From Lachnospiraceae bacterium (GTDB taxonomy: Bacteria; Bacillota; Clostridia; Lachnospirales; Lachnospiraceae): 8,888 nucleotides of DNA. A program made the position numbers and the translations under genes. The notes under the pieces were generated by a model. That model was given only the letters and a program-made list of their open reading frames with translations. It did not search any database and had not been told where the DNA came from. Location: positions 1 to 8,888 of the forward strand of contig JAFOIS010000007.1 in assembly GCA_017420605.1 (NCBI GenBank), in the 5' to 3' direction. Shown here in pieces: positions 1-6,630 of the stretch. The stretch's first letter is position 1. Every line of letters begins with the position of its first letter.

Positions 1-564
1 CCGGAAATACGAGGGATCCGTGCGGCGGATCTCTTCGGGCGTCACGCCCGCCCGCCCCGCGTGCAGGGTATCGAGCATGATGAAGAGATTCTTACAGCGG
101 AGGTCTTCGATGAGCGTCACCGCCTCCTGCAGGGAACGGACGCCCGCCCAGGGAAGGAATTCCACATTATAGCAAAGACCGTACAAAGCCGCCATCTCAC
201 AGATCTTTCCCACGGTTTCCGTATAGAAGGCGCGGTCCCTCGTCCAGACGCTGCCGAGAACGTCCTTCGCGCCGAGACGCGCCGCCGTCTCAAAGGCCGC
301 TTCATAGGAAGAAATATCCAGATCCTCCCGGACCCTCGCAAGCTCGATGTCGTGCAGGCCGACGCCGCAGGATATGAGCGCTTCCCTGATGTCGGCGAAC
401 AGCTGCGGATCTTTGTCCGGCAGAAACGCCGGCTCTCCGGGCAGATGCATCGGGATCGTCCGGAGACTCACGAAGTCATAGCCTGTCTCCGCCGCGACGC
501 GGATCTGCGTGACAGGATCCGTCCCGGGGATCGTAAGATATGCCAGGGAGTATTTTCTTGCCAT
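1..564 (-). CDS. Xylose-isomerase-like TIM-barrel sugar isomerase/epimerase, 3' end cut by window edge
   Basis: Reading the minus strand from the ATG at 564 gives 188 uninterrupted residues (start MARKYSLAYLTIPGTDP) running off the left edge. The family is the sugar phosphate isomerase/epimerase type (AP endonuclease 2 fold), whose usual length is about 260-290 residues, so roughly the C-terminal third is missing. Visible landmarks are GYDFVSLR (28-35) on an early strand, NVEFLPW (133-139) with Glu135, and MLDTLHAG (163-170) with Asp165 and His168. In this family a Glu and a D-x-x-H motif bind a divalent metal. The gene starts 49 bases after the TPP enzyme stop and is probably the fifth gene of the operon. 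Only a weak purine stretch (GAGAGAAAG) precedes the ATG, so translation may depend on upstream genes. The family catalyses keto-aldose isomerisation, epimerisation or dehydration of sugars and inositols; the substrate cannot be named from sequence. Confidence 0.85.
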   Translation of the reverse strand, partial: MARKYSLAYLTIPGTDPVTQIRVAAETGYDFVSLRTIPMHLPGEPAFLPDKDPQLFADIREALISCGVGLHDIELARVREDLDISSYEAAFETAARLGAKDVLGSVWTRDRAFYTETVGKICEMAALYGLCYNVEFLPWAGVRSLQEAVTLIEDLRCKNLFIMLDTLHAGRAGVTPEEIRRTDPSYFR

Positions 565-613
565 GTTGCTTTCTCTCTTATGGTGATACTCCGGAAAAGG
601 TTTCATATAAATC

Positions 614-2446
614 TTATTCCGGGCGGTGCGACTTTACATGGTTCGGGCTCGTATAGGTGCCGTTTTCATCCGGAACGAGCCGCCCTTCGAGGACGCAGTC
701 CTTCGGGGTGTAAATGTCGTTGATGTTCCAGCAGCCCGGTGTCGGCACCGCGATGTTTTCCATCGGCGCTTCGACAAGGAACGGCTTGCCGGCCCGGTTC
801 GCCGCGACGGCTTTCTCCATGGCCGGCCGGAACTCGTCGGCACTCTCTACGCAGACCGCTTCGACGCCGTAGGCTTTCGCGACGTCCGCCCAGCGCGGCG
901 TATAGCGGTTTCCTTCCGCGTCCGTGAATTCCGTTCCGAATTTATGATGGTAATTGGCGTTCTCAAGTCCCGCGATCGTGCCGAACGCGGAATTGTTCAT
1001 GACGACGAAGGTGCAGGCGATGCCGTGCTCCACCGCGCCGGCCAGCACCGAGGGGTTGACGCCGAAACCGCCGTCGCCCGTAAGCGTAAGCACGATCTTG
1101 TCCGGCGCCGCAAGCTTGCCGCCGAGTACGGCGGAAGCGCCGAAGCCCATGTTGGCAAGGCCGGAGGAATGATGGATCGTGCCGGGGATGGTGATATCGA
1201 ACTGCTGCGCGACGCCGTTCTTATTCCAGCCGACGTCTGTGAAAATGACCGCGTCCTCCGGAATGACTTGCTTGACGTCCCAAAGGATCCGCTGCGGCGC
1301 CATCGGGAAACGGCCGTCGTGCGAGATCGCCTCGTTCGAGGCCTTGAAATCTGCTTTTGCCTTCGCGATCATTTCCCGGAGGGCGGGGTCGGACTTGCCT
1401 TCCGGACAGATCTTCTTAACTTCCGCAAGGATCTGGCCGAGCGCCAGCTTGAGATCGCCGACCGCGCCGACCGAGACCGGATAGTTCCGGCCGATCTCGG
1501 CGGGATCGATGTCGACCTGCAGGAATTCGGTATTCGCCGGCGTAAAGGTCACGCCCTGGTACCAGCTCGAGCTGTCCGCCTCCGCAAAGCGCGTTCCGAG
1601 ACCGAGGACGACGTCCGCCCGGTTGGTCAGGGAATGCGTAAAGGCAAGGCCCCAGAAGCCGGTCTGTCCGATCATAAGCGGATGCAGGTCGGAAAGGCAG
1701 CCGTGGCCCGCGAGCGTACGGGAGACCGGAATATCCAGAAACTCCGCCAGCTCCCGCAGTTCTTCCGACGCCTGCGCAAGAAGGATACCGCCGCCCGCGT
1801 GGATGAGCGGGTGCTTCGCGCCGACAAGTTTTTCCGCGATCGCCTTCGCGGCGGCCGGATCGATCGCCGGTCTTGCGGTCACGTGTGAATCACGGAGCGT
1901 TCTGTCCCAGAGGTCTTCGCGCGCGATGCGCGAGAACATGTCCATCGGCATATCGATAAGGACAGGCCCCGGCCGGCCGGATTCCGCGAGGCGGAACGCG
2001 CGGTCGAGAACGTCCGGCAGAAGATCCGCATTGTCGATCCGGAAGGCGCGCTTCACCACCGGCTCCAGAAGGCGGTACTGGTTTCCGTCCTCGCGGAGCT
2101 GCACCTCCTGGTGCGGATGCTTGCCGAAATAATAGCTCGGCACGTCGCCGGCGATCACGACCATCGGGATCGAATCGAGCGAAGCGTTGGCGACGCCGGT
2201 GATCACGTTCGTGATGCCGGGTCCCAGGTGGCACATGACCACGGAAGCCTTATGCGTAAGCCGCGCGTAGCCGTCCGCGGCGCCGGAAGCGATCGATTCG
2301 TGGCGCATGCCGATGTATTCGATCGTTTTGCTCCTCGACAGCGCGTCCAGCATCCCGATCACGGTATGGCCGCACAGGCCGAAGACCTTCGTGACCCCTC
2401 TGCGTTCCAGATATCCGACCATCATGTCGGCAACCGTCTTACCCAT
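614..2446 (-). CDS. Thiamine-diphosphate-dependent enzyme, acetolactate synthase superfamily
   Basis: The protein has 610 residues with the three-domain architecture of acetolactate synthase, glyoxylate carboligase and related 2-keto acid lyases. The N-terminal pyrimidine-binding domain (about 1-175) carries the activating glutamate in YIGMRHESIASGAADGY (Glu50). The central domain spans about 195-345 (PLIHAGGG, LGLGTRF, QVDIDP). The C-terminal pyrophosphate-binding domain contains LTGDGGFGV (455-463) and VVMNNSAFG (481-489), the GDG...NN motif that binds Mg-ThDP. A tail of about 50 residues after the usual end (TPGCWNINDIY, 569-579) is longer than in typical AHAS catalytic subunits. The frame is open 47 codons upstream, but the ATG at 2446 is chosen because AAAGGAG lies 5 bases ahead and homology begins there. 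No AHAS regulatory subunit is adjacent and the neighbours are catabolic, so biosynthetic acetolactate synthase is unlikely. It probably cleaves or joins a 2-keto compound or diketone; the substrate is unknown. It is not a recognisable IolD. Confidence 0.9.
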   Translation of the reverse strand: MGKTVADMMVGYLERRGVTKVFGLCGHTVIGMLDALSRSKTIEYIGMRHESIASGAADGYARLTHKASVVMCHLGPGITNVITGVANASLDSIPMVVIAGDVPSYYFGKHPHQEVQLREDGNQYRLLEPVVKRAFRIDNADLLPDVLDRAFRLAESGRPGPVLIDMPMDMFSRIAREDLWDRTLRDSHVTARPAIDPAAAKAIAEKLVGAKHPLIHAGGGILLAQASEELRELAEFLDIPVSRTLAGHGCLSDLHPLMIGQTGFWGLAFTHSLTNRADVVLGLGTRFAEADSSSWYQGVTFTPANTEFLQVDIDPAEIGRNYPVSVGAVGDLKLALGQILAEVKKICPEGKSDPALREMIAKAKADFKASNEAISHDGRFPMAPQRILWDVKQVIPEDAVIFTDVGWNKNGVAQQFDITIPGTIHHSSGLANMGFGASAVLGGKLAAPDKIVLTLTGDGGFGVNPSVLAGAVEHGIACTFVVMNNSAFGTIAGLENANYHHKFGTEFTDAEGNRYTPRWADVAKAYGVEAVCVESADEFRPAMEKAVAANRAGKPFLVEAPMENIAVPTPGCWNINDIYTPKDCVLEGRLVPDENGTYTSPNHVKSHRPE

Positions 2447-2458
2447 TGCGCTCCTTTC

Positions 2459-2472
2459 ACCGGCTCCCCGGT
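2459..2472 (-). other. Small hairpin directly upstream of the TPP-enzyme ribosome binding site
   Basis: On the minus strand ACCGG-GGAG-CCGGT forms a 5-bp GC stem with a GGAG tetraloop. It ends about two bases before the GAAAGGAG ribosome binding site of the TPP gene. It could tune translation or mRNA stability, but stems this short arise often by chance in GC-rich DNA. Apart from this and the binding site I see nothing else in the 103-base gap between the Gfo/Idh/MocA and TPP genes. Confidence 0.3.
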
Positions 2473-2549
2473 CTGTTCGTCTTCTATAGGCCCGTCTTCC
2501 GTTGCCGCGGTTTGCCGGGAGTTCCTTTTCCCCGCGCCGCCGGCCCTGT

Positions 2550-3722
2550 TTACAGCTCGATCCTCTTTCCTTCTTCCGCCGAAACATAGGCGGCGTAAAT
2601 GAGCTTCATCGTATCGTACGCAAGCCGGAAGTCCGATTCCGGCTTCGTCCCGAAGGCGACGCCTTCCGCGAACGCATTCATTTCCTCCGCGTAACCGCGC
2701 AGCGTTTCCTCCGCGACGAGCACGCGGTTCCAGCCGGTCTTCGATTTCATGTTTTCGGAAATGTAAACGCTATCGAGCCCTTCCGCGTCCGCGAAATACG
2801 TCGACATGTTGTCGGCGATCGTCATGTTGCAGTCGAGGACGCCGTCATTGCCGTACAGCGTGATCTTGTTGCGGATCCCGCCCATCGTGTTGTCGTTGCA
2901 CAGAATAACGGATTTGCTGCCGTCCGAGAACGTGATCGTGACCGTCGAGAAGTCCTCGACGTCGACGGGGTTCGCCGGGAGATATTTCCGCTCCTCCGCG
3001 GTCAGCTTCGTACAGATCCTGCCGGTGTCGGCCATGACGGAAACGGGGCGGATCTCCTCGCCGTGCGCTTCCGCCTCCACGGTCTTGAGATACAGGATCC
3101 CGGCGATCGGGTGCGAGCCGAGCCGCATCAGCGTCCCGCCGCCGACGTTCTTCCACTCCGAGGAAAGGACGGAAGTCGATCCGTGGATGCTGCATTCCCC
3201 GACGGAGTACAGAACGCGCGTTTTCTTTGCGCGCAGGATCTCCGCGGCTTTGACGATCGACGGGGAATAAATATAGTTTTCCGCGTAGAAGAAAGACCGG
3301 TCGCTCGCTTCGACGGCAAGCCGCACCTCTTCGAGCTCCCGCATCATCGTCTCGTACATGACCCGTTTCGGAACGCTGTCGCCGATCCTTTCGGGATCGC
3401 CTTCCCTGCCGAAATAACCGAACAGCGGCTTTTCGCAGACGACGTGCTTGCCGGCGCGCATGGCCTTTGCCGCAAAATCGACGTGCAGAACAGGCGGCAG
3501 GGTAATATCGACAAGATCGATCTCCGGATCTGCAAGGACGCTTTCGTAGTCCGCCGTCGCGGTCTCAAAGCCCCATTTCTCCTTCAGCGCCGCCGCACGG
3601 TCCGTATTCACGTCGCAGACGGTCTTGAGCCGCACCGCGACGGTATTCACCTTTTTATACGCATTGCAGTGGAAATTTCCCGCGAAACCCGCGCCGATTA
3701 TGGCGACTGTTATTGTTTTCAT
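2550..3722 (-). CDS. Gfo/Idh/MocA-family NAD(P)-dependent oxidoreductase
   Basis: The protein has 390 residues. An N-terminal Rossmann fold (about 1-130) opens with MKTITVAIIGAGFAGNFH, containing the glycine-rich GAGFAG loop (10-15) for NAD(P). The family lysine is in CEKPL (Lys98 of EKP, 97-99). The C-terminal alpha/beta domain has GGGTLMRLGSHPI (194-206), matching the family's GGG-x-x-x-D-x-G-x-H block. His204 is kept, but Arg200 stands where catalytic Asp is usual. The family oxidises or reduces sugars, inositols and their derivatives. The ATG at 3722 shares its A with the TGA stop of the upstream lyase gene, with GAGGAGG five bases ahead. A GTG one codon earlier (3725) is too close to that site. 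The one-base overlap implies translational coupling. Family assignment is firm; the substrate is not identifiable. Confidence 0.9.
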   Translation of the reverse strand: MKTITVAIIGAGFAGNFHCNAYKKVNTVAVRLKTVCDVNTDRAAALKEKWGFETATADYESVLADPEIDLVDITLPPVLHVDFAAKAMRAGKHVVCEKPLFGYFGREGDPERIGDSVPKRVMYETMMRELEEVRLAVEASDRSFFYAENYIYSPSIVKAAEILRAKKTRVLYSVGECSIHGSTSVLSSEWKNVGGGTLMRLGSHPIAGILYLKTVEAEAHGEEIRPVSVMADTGRICTKLTAEERKYLPANPVDVEDFSTVTITFSDGSKSVILCNDNTMGGIRNKITLYGNDGVLDCNMTIADNMSTYFADAEGLDSVYISENMKSKTGWNRVLVAEETLRGYAEEMNAFAEGVAFGTKPESDFRLAYDTMKLIYAAYVSAEEGKRIEL

Positions 3723-4654
3723 CACTTCCTCCTCACCGGTACTTCCCGGATCAGTTCCGACGCCTTGCCGGCACGGAGCACATAACTGTCCGCCGTATGC
3801 CCGATCAGTTCCGTCATCCTCCGGCTCGCCGCAAGGACGGCGTCAAGGTCGATGCCCGTTGCAACGCCCATTTCCTCACACATATGCAGAAGGTCTTCCG
3901 TCGAAATATTGCCGGCCGCGCCCGGAACGAAAGGACAGCCGCCGATACCGGACAGCGCCGCGTCGAACTGCGTGAAGCCCTCGCTCATGCCCGCAAGGAC
4001 ATTGGCGAGCCCGAGGCCCCTCGTATTATGGAAATGGAGCCACCAGGACACTTCCGGGTACGCCTCTTTCATTTCCCGGCAGATCTTCGCGACCTGCGCC
4101 GGATTCGCCTGGCCGGACGCGTCGGACAGCGAGATCTCCGTGATGCCCGCACGAAGATAGGCTTCGACGATCTCCCGCACGACCGCAACCGGGATCTCCT
4201 TATCCCACGGGGATCCGAAGGCCATCGAGATCGAGCCGGAAATGCTGATGCCGCTTTCTTTCGCGGCCGAAACGCATTCCCCGAAACGCGCGACGGATTC
4301 CGCCGGCGTGCAGTTCAGGTTCGCGATGTTGTGCGCCACACTTGCGGAGACGTTCATTTTGACCTTCGTGCAGCCGCAGGCCGCCGCCCGCACGACACCC
4401 TTGAGGTTCGCGATCAGCGCGCGGTACTCCGTGCCTTCCTTCTTATGGATCAGGCGGAAGACCTCGTCGGTATCCGCCATCTGCGGCACGGCCTTCGGGC
4501 TCACGAAGGACCCGGCTTCGATGACCGGAAAACCCGCTTCCGCGCACCGGTCAATGAGTGCCGCCTTATCCGCAGCAGACAGGATCGTTTTTTCGTTCTG
4601 GAGTCCGTCCCGGAAGCCGACCTCGCAGACGCGTATTTTTTCAATCAGATTCAT
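3722..4654 (-). CDS. HMG-CoA-lyase-like acyl-CoA lyase
   Basis: The protein has 310 residues, the usual bacterial length, as a DRE-TIM barrel. Every catalytic or metal-binding residue I recall from human HMG-CoA lyase is present at a constant offset of 26: Arg15 and Asp16 in GFRDGLQNE (human R41/D42), Glu46 in VIEAGSF (E72), Asp178 in SLSDASG (D204), His207 and His209 in LHFHNT (H233/H235), Cys240 in GIGGCPFVPG (C266) and Asn249 in GAAGNISTED (N275). The metal-dependent retro-Claisen chemistry is therefore probably intact: a 3-hydroxy-3-substituted acyl-CoA cleaved to acetyl-CoA or a related thioester plus a keto acid. Differences sit in flanking loops (DASGQANP where HMG-CoA lyase has DTIGVGTP; HNT where HDT is usual), so the substrate may not be HMG-CoA. 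Translation starts with only a weak GAGAG site. It lies 64 bases after the acylating dehydrogenase gene, which could supply its acyl-CoA. Confidence 0.9.
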   Translation of the reverse strand: MNLIEKIRVCEVGFRDGLQNEKTILSAADKAALIDRCAEAGFPVIEAGSFVSPKAVPQMADTDEVFRLIHKKEGTEYRALIANLKGVVRAAACGCTKVKMNVSASVAHNIANLNCTPAESVARFGECVSAAKESGISISGSISMAFGSPWDKEIPVAVVREIVEAYLRAGITEISLSDASGQANPAQVAKICREMKEAYPEVSWWLHFHNTRGLGLANVLAGMSEGFTQFDAALSGIGGCPFVPGAAGNISTEDLLHMCEEMGVATGIDLDAVLAASRRMTELIGHTADSYVLRAGKASELIREVPVRRK

Positions 4655-4665
4655 GTTCTCTCAAC

Positions 4666-4695
4666 GATCCGGCCGCCGCAGGGAATGGCCGGATC
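4666..4695 (-). other. Perfect 9-bp hairpin in the dehydrogenase-lyase intergenic gap
   Basis: GATCCGGCC (4666-4674) and GGCCGGATC (4687-4695) are exact reverse complements around a 12-base loop. On the operon transcript the stem ends 11 bases before the HMG-CoA-lyase-like start codon and abuts its weak ribosome binding site. No T-run follows, so it is not an intrinsic terminator. It could be an mRNA processing or stability element, or restrict ribosome access. The rest of the 64-base gap shows nothing recognisable. Confidence 0.55.
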
Positions 4696-4718
4696 CCCTT
4701 TCCTTTCGGCTCGTATGC

Positions 4719-6158
4719 TCACTCGGTATCCATTCCGTCTTTATAGAAGTCGCCAAAGAGCTCCTCCAGGGACGGCATGTCTTCCGGGATCGGCCGCGCG
4801 ACCCAGGTCGTATTCATGTAGTGTTTCAGGGTAATATTTTCGGAAACGATGTTGCCGCCCCAGGTACCGCAGCCCATCGAGGACGTCGGCGGCATGCCGT
4901 TCGTCGCGGATCCCGCGTTGCCCTTGTTGTTCGGCTGGCGGACCATGATCCGGGAGACCGGCGCCGCCTTGCCGAGGCGGTCGATATGGTCGTCATTCCA
5001 TGAATAGATGCCGCAGGAATGGCCCTTGCCGCCGACTTCGAAGATCGCGCGCATCATATCGAGCGCGTTCTCGAATTCGCCCTCATATTTAAAGAGCGTC
5101 AGCAGCGTCGTCAGCTTTTCGGAAGAGAAGAGATGGTCTTTGCCAATGCCTTCCATTCCGCCGCCGGTGACCGCGATGAACTTCCGGTCTTCCGGGATCG
5201 AAAAGCCCGCCGCTTCCGCCAGGCGCTGCGGGGAAATGGCGACCGTGCCCGCGAGCCGGTGTCCTTCCTCGTCCCACATGACCGCTTTCAGCTTTTCGGC
5301 TTCTTCTTCATTTGCAAGATAGGCGCCTTCTTTCACCAGCGCCGCAACGAACTCGTCGTAAATGTCGCCGCAGATCACGAGGTTCCCGTCGCACGAGCAC
5401 CCGGAGCCGAAGTCCGACGTCTTGGAAATGCGGCTGTTCCTTGCCGCCTCGGCGATCCGCTCCGGCGTATCGGCCGTATCGTCGATGATGACGGTCGCAT
5501 TGCCCGCGCCCGACCCGTAAGCCGGGGTGCCGGAGGAATACGCGGACTTCACCATCGGCCGTCCGCCGGTCGCGATCACGAGATCGCACCGCTTCATCAG
5601 TTCCTGTGTCTGTGCGATCGACGGCTTTTCGATCCCCTGGATGATATCGGCCGGCGCGCCTTCCCGGACGAGCACGTCGCGGACGATGTTGATGCACTTC
5701 ATCGTCACGTTCTTTGCGCGCGGATGCGGCGAGCAGATCATGACGTCCCTTGCCTTGATCGCGTAAATGATCTGGCCGGCCGGGGTCAGGCACGGATTGG
5801 TCGTCGGCATGAGGGAGGCGATCACGCCCACCGGCTTCGCGTATTTGACAAGACCCTTTTCCGGGATCTCTTCGATCGCGCCGACGCTCTTATTGCGCAG
5901 GCAGTCCCGGAGGATGAGCTTCAGCTTGTTGCGTTTATTGCGCTTCGTGACCTTGTCGCCGAGGCCCGTTTCATCCACGGCTTCATCGGAAAGTTCCGCC
6001 CAGACCTTCAGGTCGTAGAGCGCTGCCGCCACTGCCTGGCACAGCCGGTCGACGCGGGCCTGGTCGTAGGTCTCGATCACCTTCGCGGCCGCGCGTGCCT
6101 TTGCCACCATTTCCTCGATCATCGCGATCTGTTCCGGAGTCGCTTCTTTTGCTGCCAT
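4719..6158 (-). CDS. CoA-acylating aldehyde dehydrogenase (AdhE N-domain / SucD / SauS-like)
   Basis: The protein has 479 residues and resembles the acylating aldehyde dehydrogenases (aldehyde + CoA + NAD(P)+ to acyl-CoA). Motifs shared with AdhE are VIASLMPTTNPC (112-123), ICSPHPRAKN (141-150), ATGGRPMVKSAYSSGTPA (196-213), GSGAGN (215-220) and the C-terminal GCGTWGGN block. The catalytic thiol is most likely Cys254 in DFGSGCSCDGN, aligned with AdhE DNGVICASE; Cys256 follows closely. It has no iron-dependent alcohol dehydrogenase half, so it is a stand-alone enzyme. The ATG at 6158 has AAAGGAG eight bases upstream and is the first gene after the operon promoter. Possible substrates include succinate semialdehyde, sulfoacetaldehyde or another functionalised aldehyde; neighbours suggest an aldehyde released by the TPP enzyme. 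No shell-targeting peptide or microcompartment gene is visible. Family call is firm, substrate open. Confidence 0.93.
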   Translation of the reverse strand: MAAKEATPEQIAMIEEMVAKARAAAKVIETYDQARVDRLCQAVAAALYDLKVWAELSDEAVDETGLGDKVTKRNKRNKLKLILRDCLRNKSVGAIEEIPEKGLVKYAKPVGVIASLMPTTNPCLTPAGQIIYAIKARDVMICSPHPRAKNVTMKCINIVRDVLVREGAPADIIQGIEKPSIAQTQELMKRCDLVIATGGRPMVKSAYSSGTPAYGSGAGNATVIIDDTADTPERIAEAARNSRISKTSDFGSGCSCDGNLVICGDIYDEFVAALVKEGAYLANEEEAEKLKAVMWDEEGHRLAGTVAISPQRLAEAAGFSIPEDRKFIAVTGGGMEGIGKDHLFSSEKLTTLLTLFKYEGEFENALDMMRAIFEVGGKGHSCGIYSWNDDHIDRLGKAAPVSRIMVRQPNNKGNAGSATNGMPPTSSMGCGTWGGNIVSENITLKHYMNTTWVARPIPEDMPSLEELFGDFYKDGMDTE

Positions 6159-6194
6159 ATCATCTGCTCCTTTCGGCTCAAGTGCCCGAAAACA

Positions 6195-6213
6195 TTATTA
6201 TCTCTGTATACCA
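6195..6213 (-). promoter_or_regulatory. Candidate extended -10 promoter of the five-gene operon
   Basis: On the minus strand TGG-TATACA (plus 6205-6213) fits an extended -10 element, and a TAATAAT-like stretch follows (about 6193-6200). Transcription would begin near 6198, leaving a leader of about 40 bases before the dehydrogenase ATG. No good -35 box lies at the usual distance; that place is occupied by an inverted repeat, as expected for a regulated promoter. This is a pattern-based guess. Confidence 0.4.
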
Positions 6214-6220
6214 TAACATC

Positions 6221-6247
6221 TTTTCCGGGTATGTTCTATCCGAAAAA
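6221..6247. promoter_or_regulatory. Operator-like inverted repeat at the operon promoter
   Basis: TTTTCCGGGTA (6221-6231) and TATCCGAAAAA (6237-6247) are imperfect inverted repeats (9 of 11 positions) around five bases. They cover the -35 zone of the candidate operon promoter. A half-site-like CCCGAAAACA lies at 6185-6194 in the leader. The 10-mer TATCCGAAAA recurs exactly at 6644-6653 in the HTH-gene promoter. The arrangement suggests a transcription factor site, but the regulator is not identified. Confidence 0.4.
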
Positions 6248-6255
6248 TGAATCCG

Positions 6256-6295
6256 CAAAAAGAAACGGCGCGAACCCGTAAATCGGATCCGCGCC
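6256..6295 (-). terminator. Intrinsic terminator downstream of the hydrolase remnant
   Basis: GGCGCG (6267-6272) pairs with CGCGCC (6290-6295), and the inner CCG/CGG bases extend the stem with a few mismatches. On the minus strand the hairpin is followed by TTTCTTTTT (6265-6257). This is a standard rho-independent terminator reading leftward. It would end transcripts from the hydrolase remnant before the dehydrogenase promoter, supporting the view that the operon starts afresh. Confidence 0.7.
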
Positions 6296-6348
6296 ATAGC
6301 TTATTACCTGCTTTGACGAGCCGCCTTCGGCATTGACACAGCGATCGC

Positions 6349-6630
6349 TCAAACCAGACCTGTTTCGGCAAACGCCTCCATATTGTGCCGGACTATGTAA
6401 TCCATATAGGACGCGATCACCTGTGCCGTAAATAAATAGTCGGACGCGTTCAGGTCATTCAAGGTGCCGATGGGATGTTTCTGCGCAATATCGTTCGCCC
6501 CGAGCGCGATAAGATACGCCTGCGACGCGAACGTCCTGCGGAAGAAGCCCTGCTTATCGGCGAATACCTGTAGGAACTCCCTCGCGGTCATCCCTCCACG
6601 TGACATATTGTATACCGTCGCGTAAAGCTT
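6349..6630 (-). pseudogene. Remnant of an SGNH/GDSL hydrolase
   Basis: The minus-strand frame has an 85-residue stretch from an ATG at 6606. It contains VYNMSRGGMTAREFL, whose first three residues lie upstream of that ATG, and QAYLIALGANDIAQKHPIG, matching the block II and block III (GxND) regions of SGNH hydrolases. The nucleophile block (GDS) that should precede them and the C-terminal D-x-x-H block are both absent. Frame and similarity continue upstream of the ATG to about 6630, where a TGA interrupts. No ribosome binding site precedes the ATG, so it is not a native start. The last 30 residues (after LNASDY) do not look like SGNH sequence and may come from another source. Intact relatives are typically well over 200 residues. 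I infer decay or disruption, with the HTH/KilA-N island lying at the broken 5' side and its terminator still in place. Confidence 0.65.

Noticed and set aside
614..2587. A longer TPP enzyme starting at 2587 (657 residues)
   Set aside because: The extra 47 residues are Arg/Lys-rich with no family similarity and overlap the end of the Gfo/Idh/MocA gene; a strong ribosome binding site and the family N-terminus favour 2446.
2502..3785. Plus-strand open frame of 427 codons
   Set aside because: It lies antisense to the Gfo/Idh/MocA gene, has Arg/His-rich composition typical of a GC-rich shadow frame, and shows no domain.
4666..4695. Intrinsic terminator between dehydrogenase and lyase genes
   Set aside because: The hairpin is strong but has no T-run on the minus strand, and downstream genes lack their own clear promoter.
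1..6158. A myo-inositol (iol) operon
   Set aside because: Reaction types match, but the TPP enzyme lacks IolD-like sequence, the aldehyde dehydrogenase is AdhE/SucD-like rather than IolA-like, the lyase is HMG-CoA-lyase type, and no IolB or IolC is visible.
5019..6281. Plus-strand open frame of 420 codons, and similar ones at 626-1888 and 3713-4834
   Set aside because: All are antisense to well-supported enzymes and have the biased composition of complementary-strand frames.
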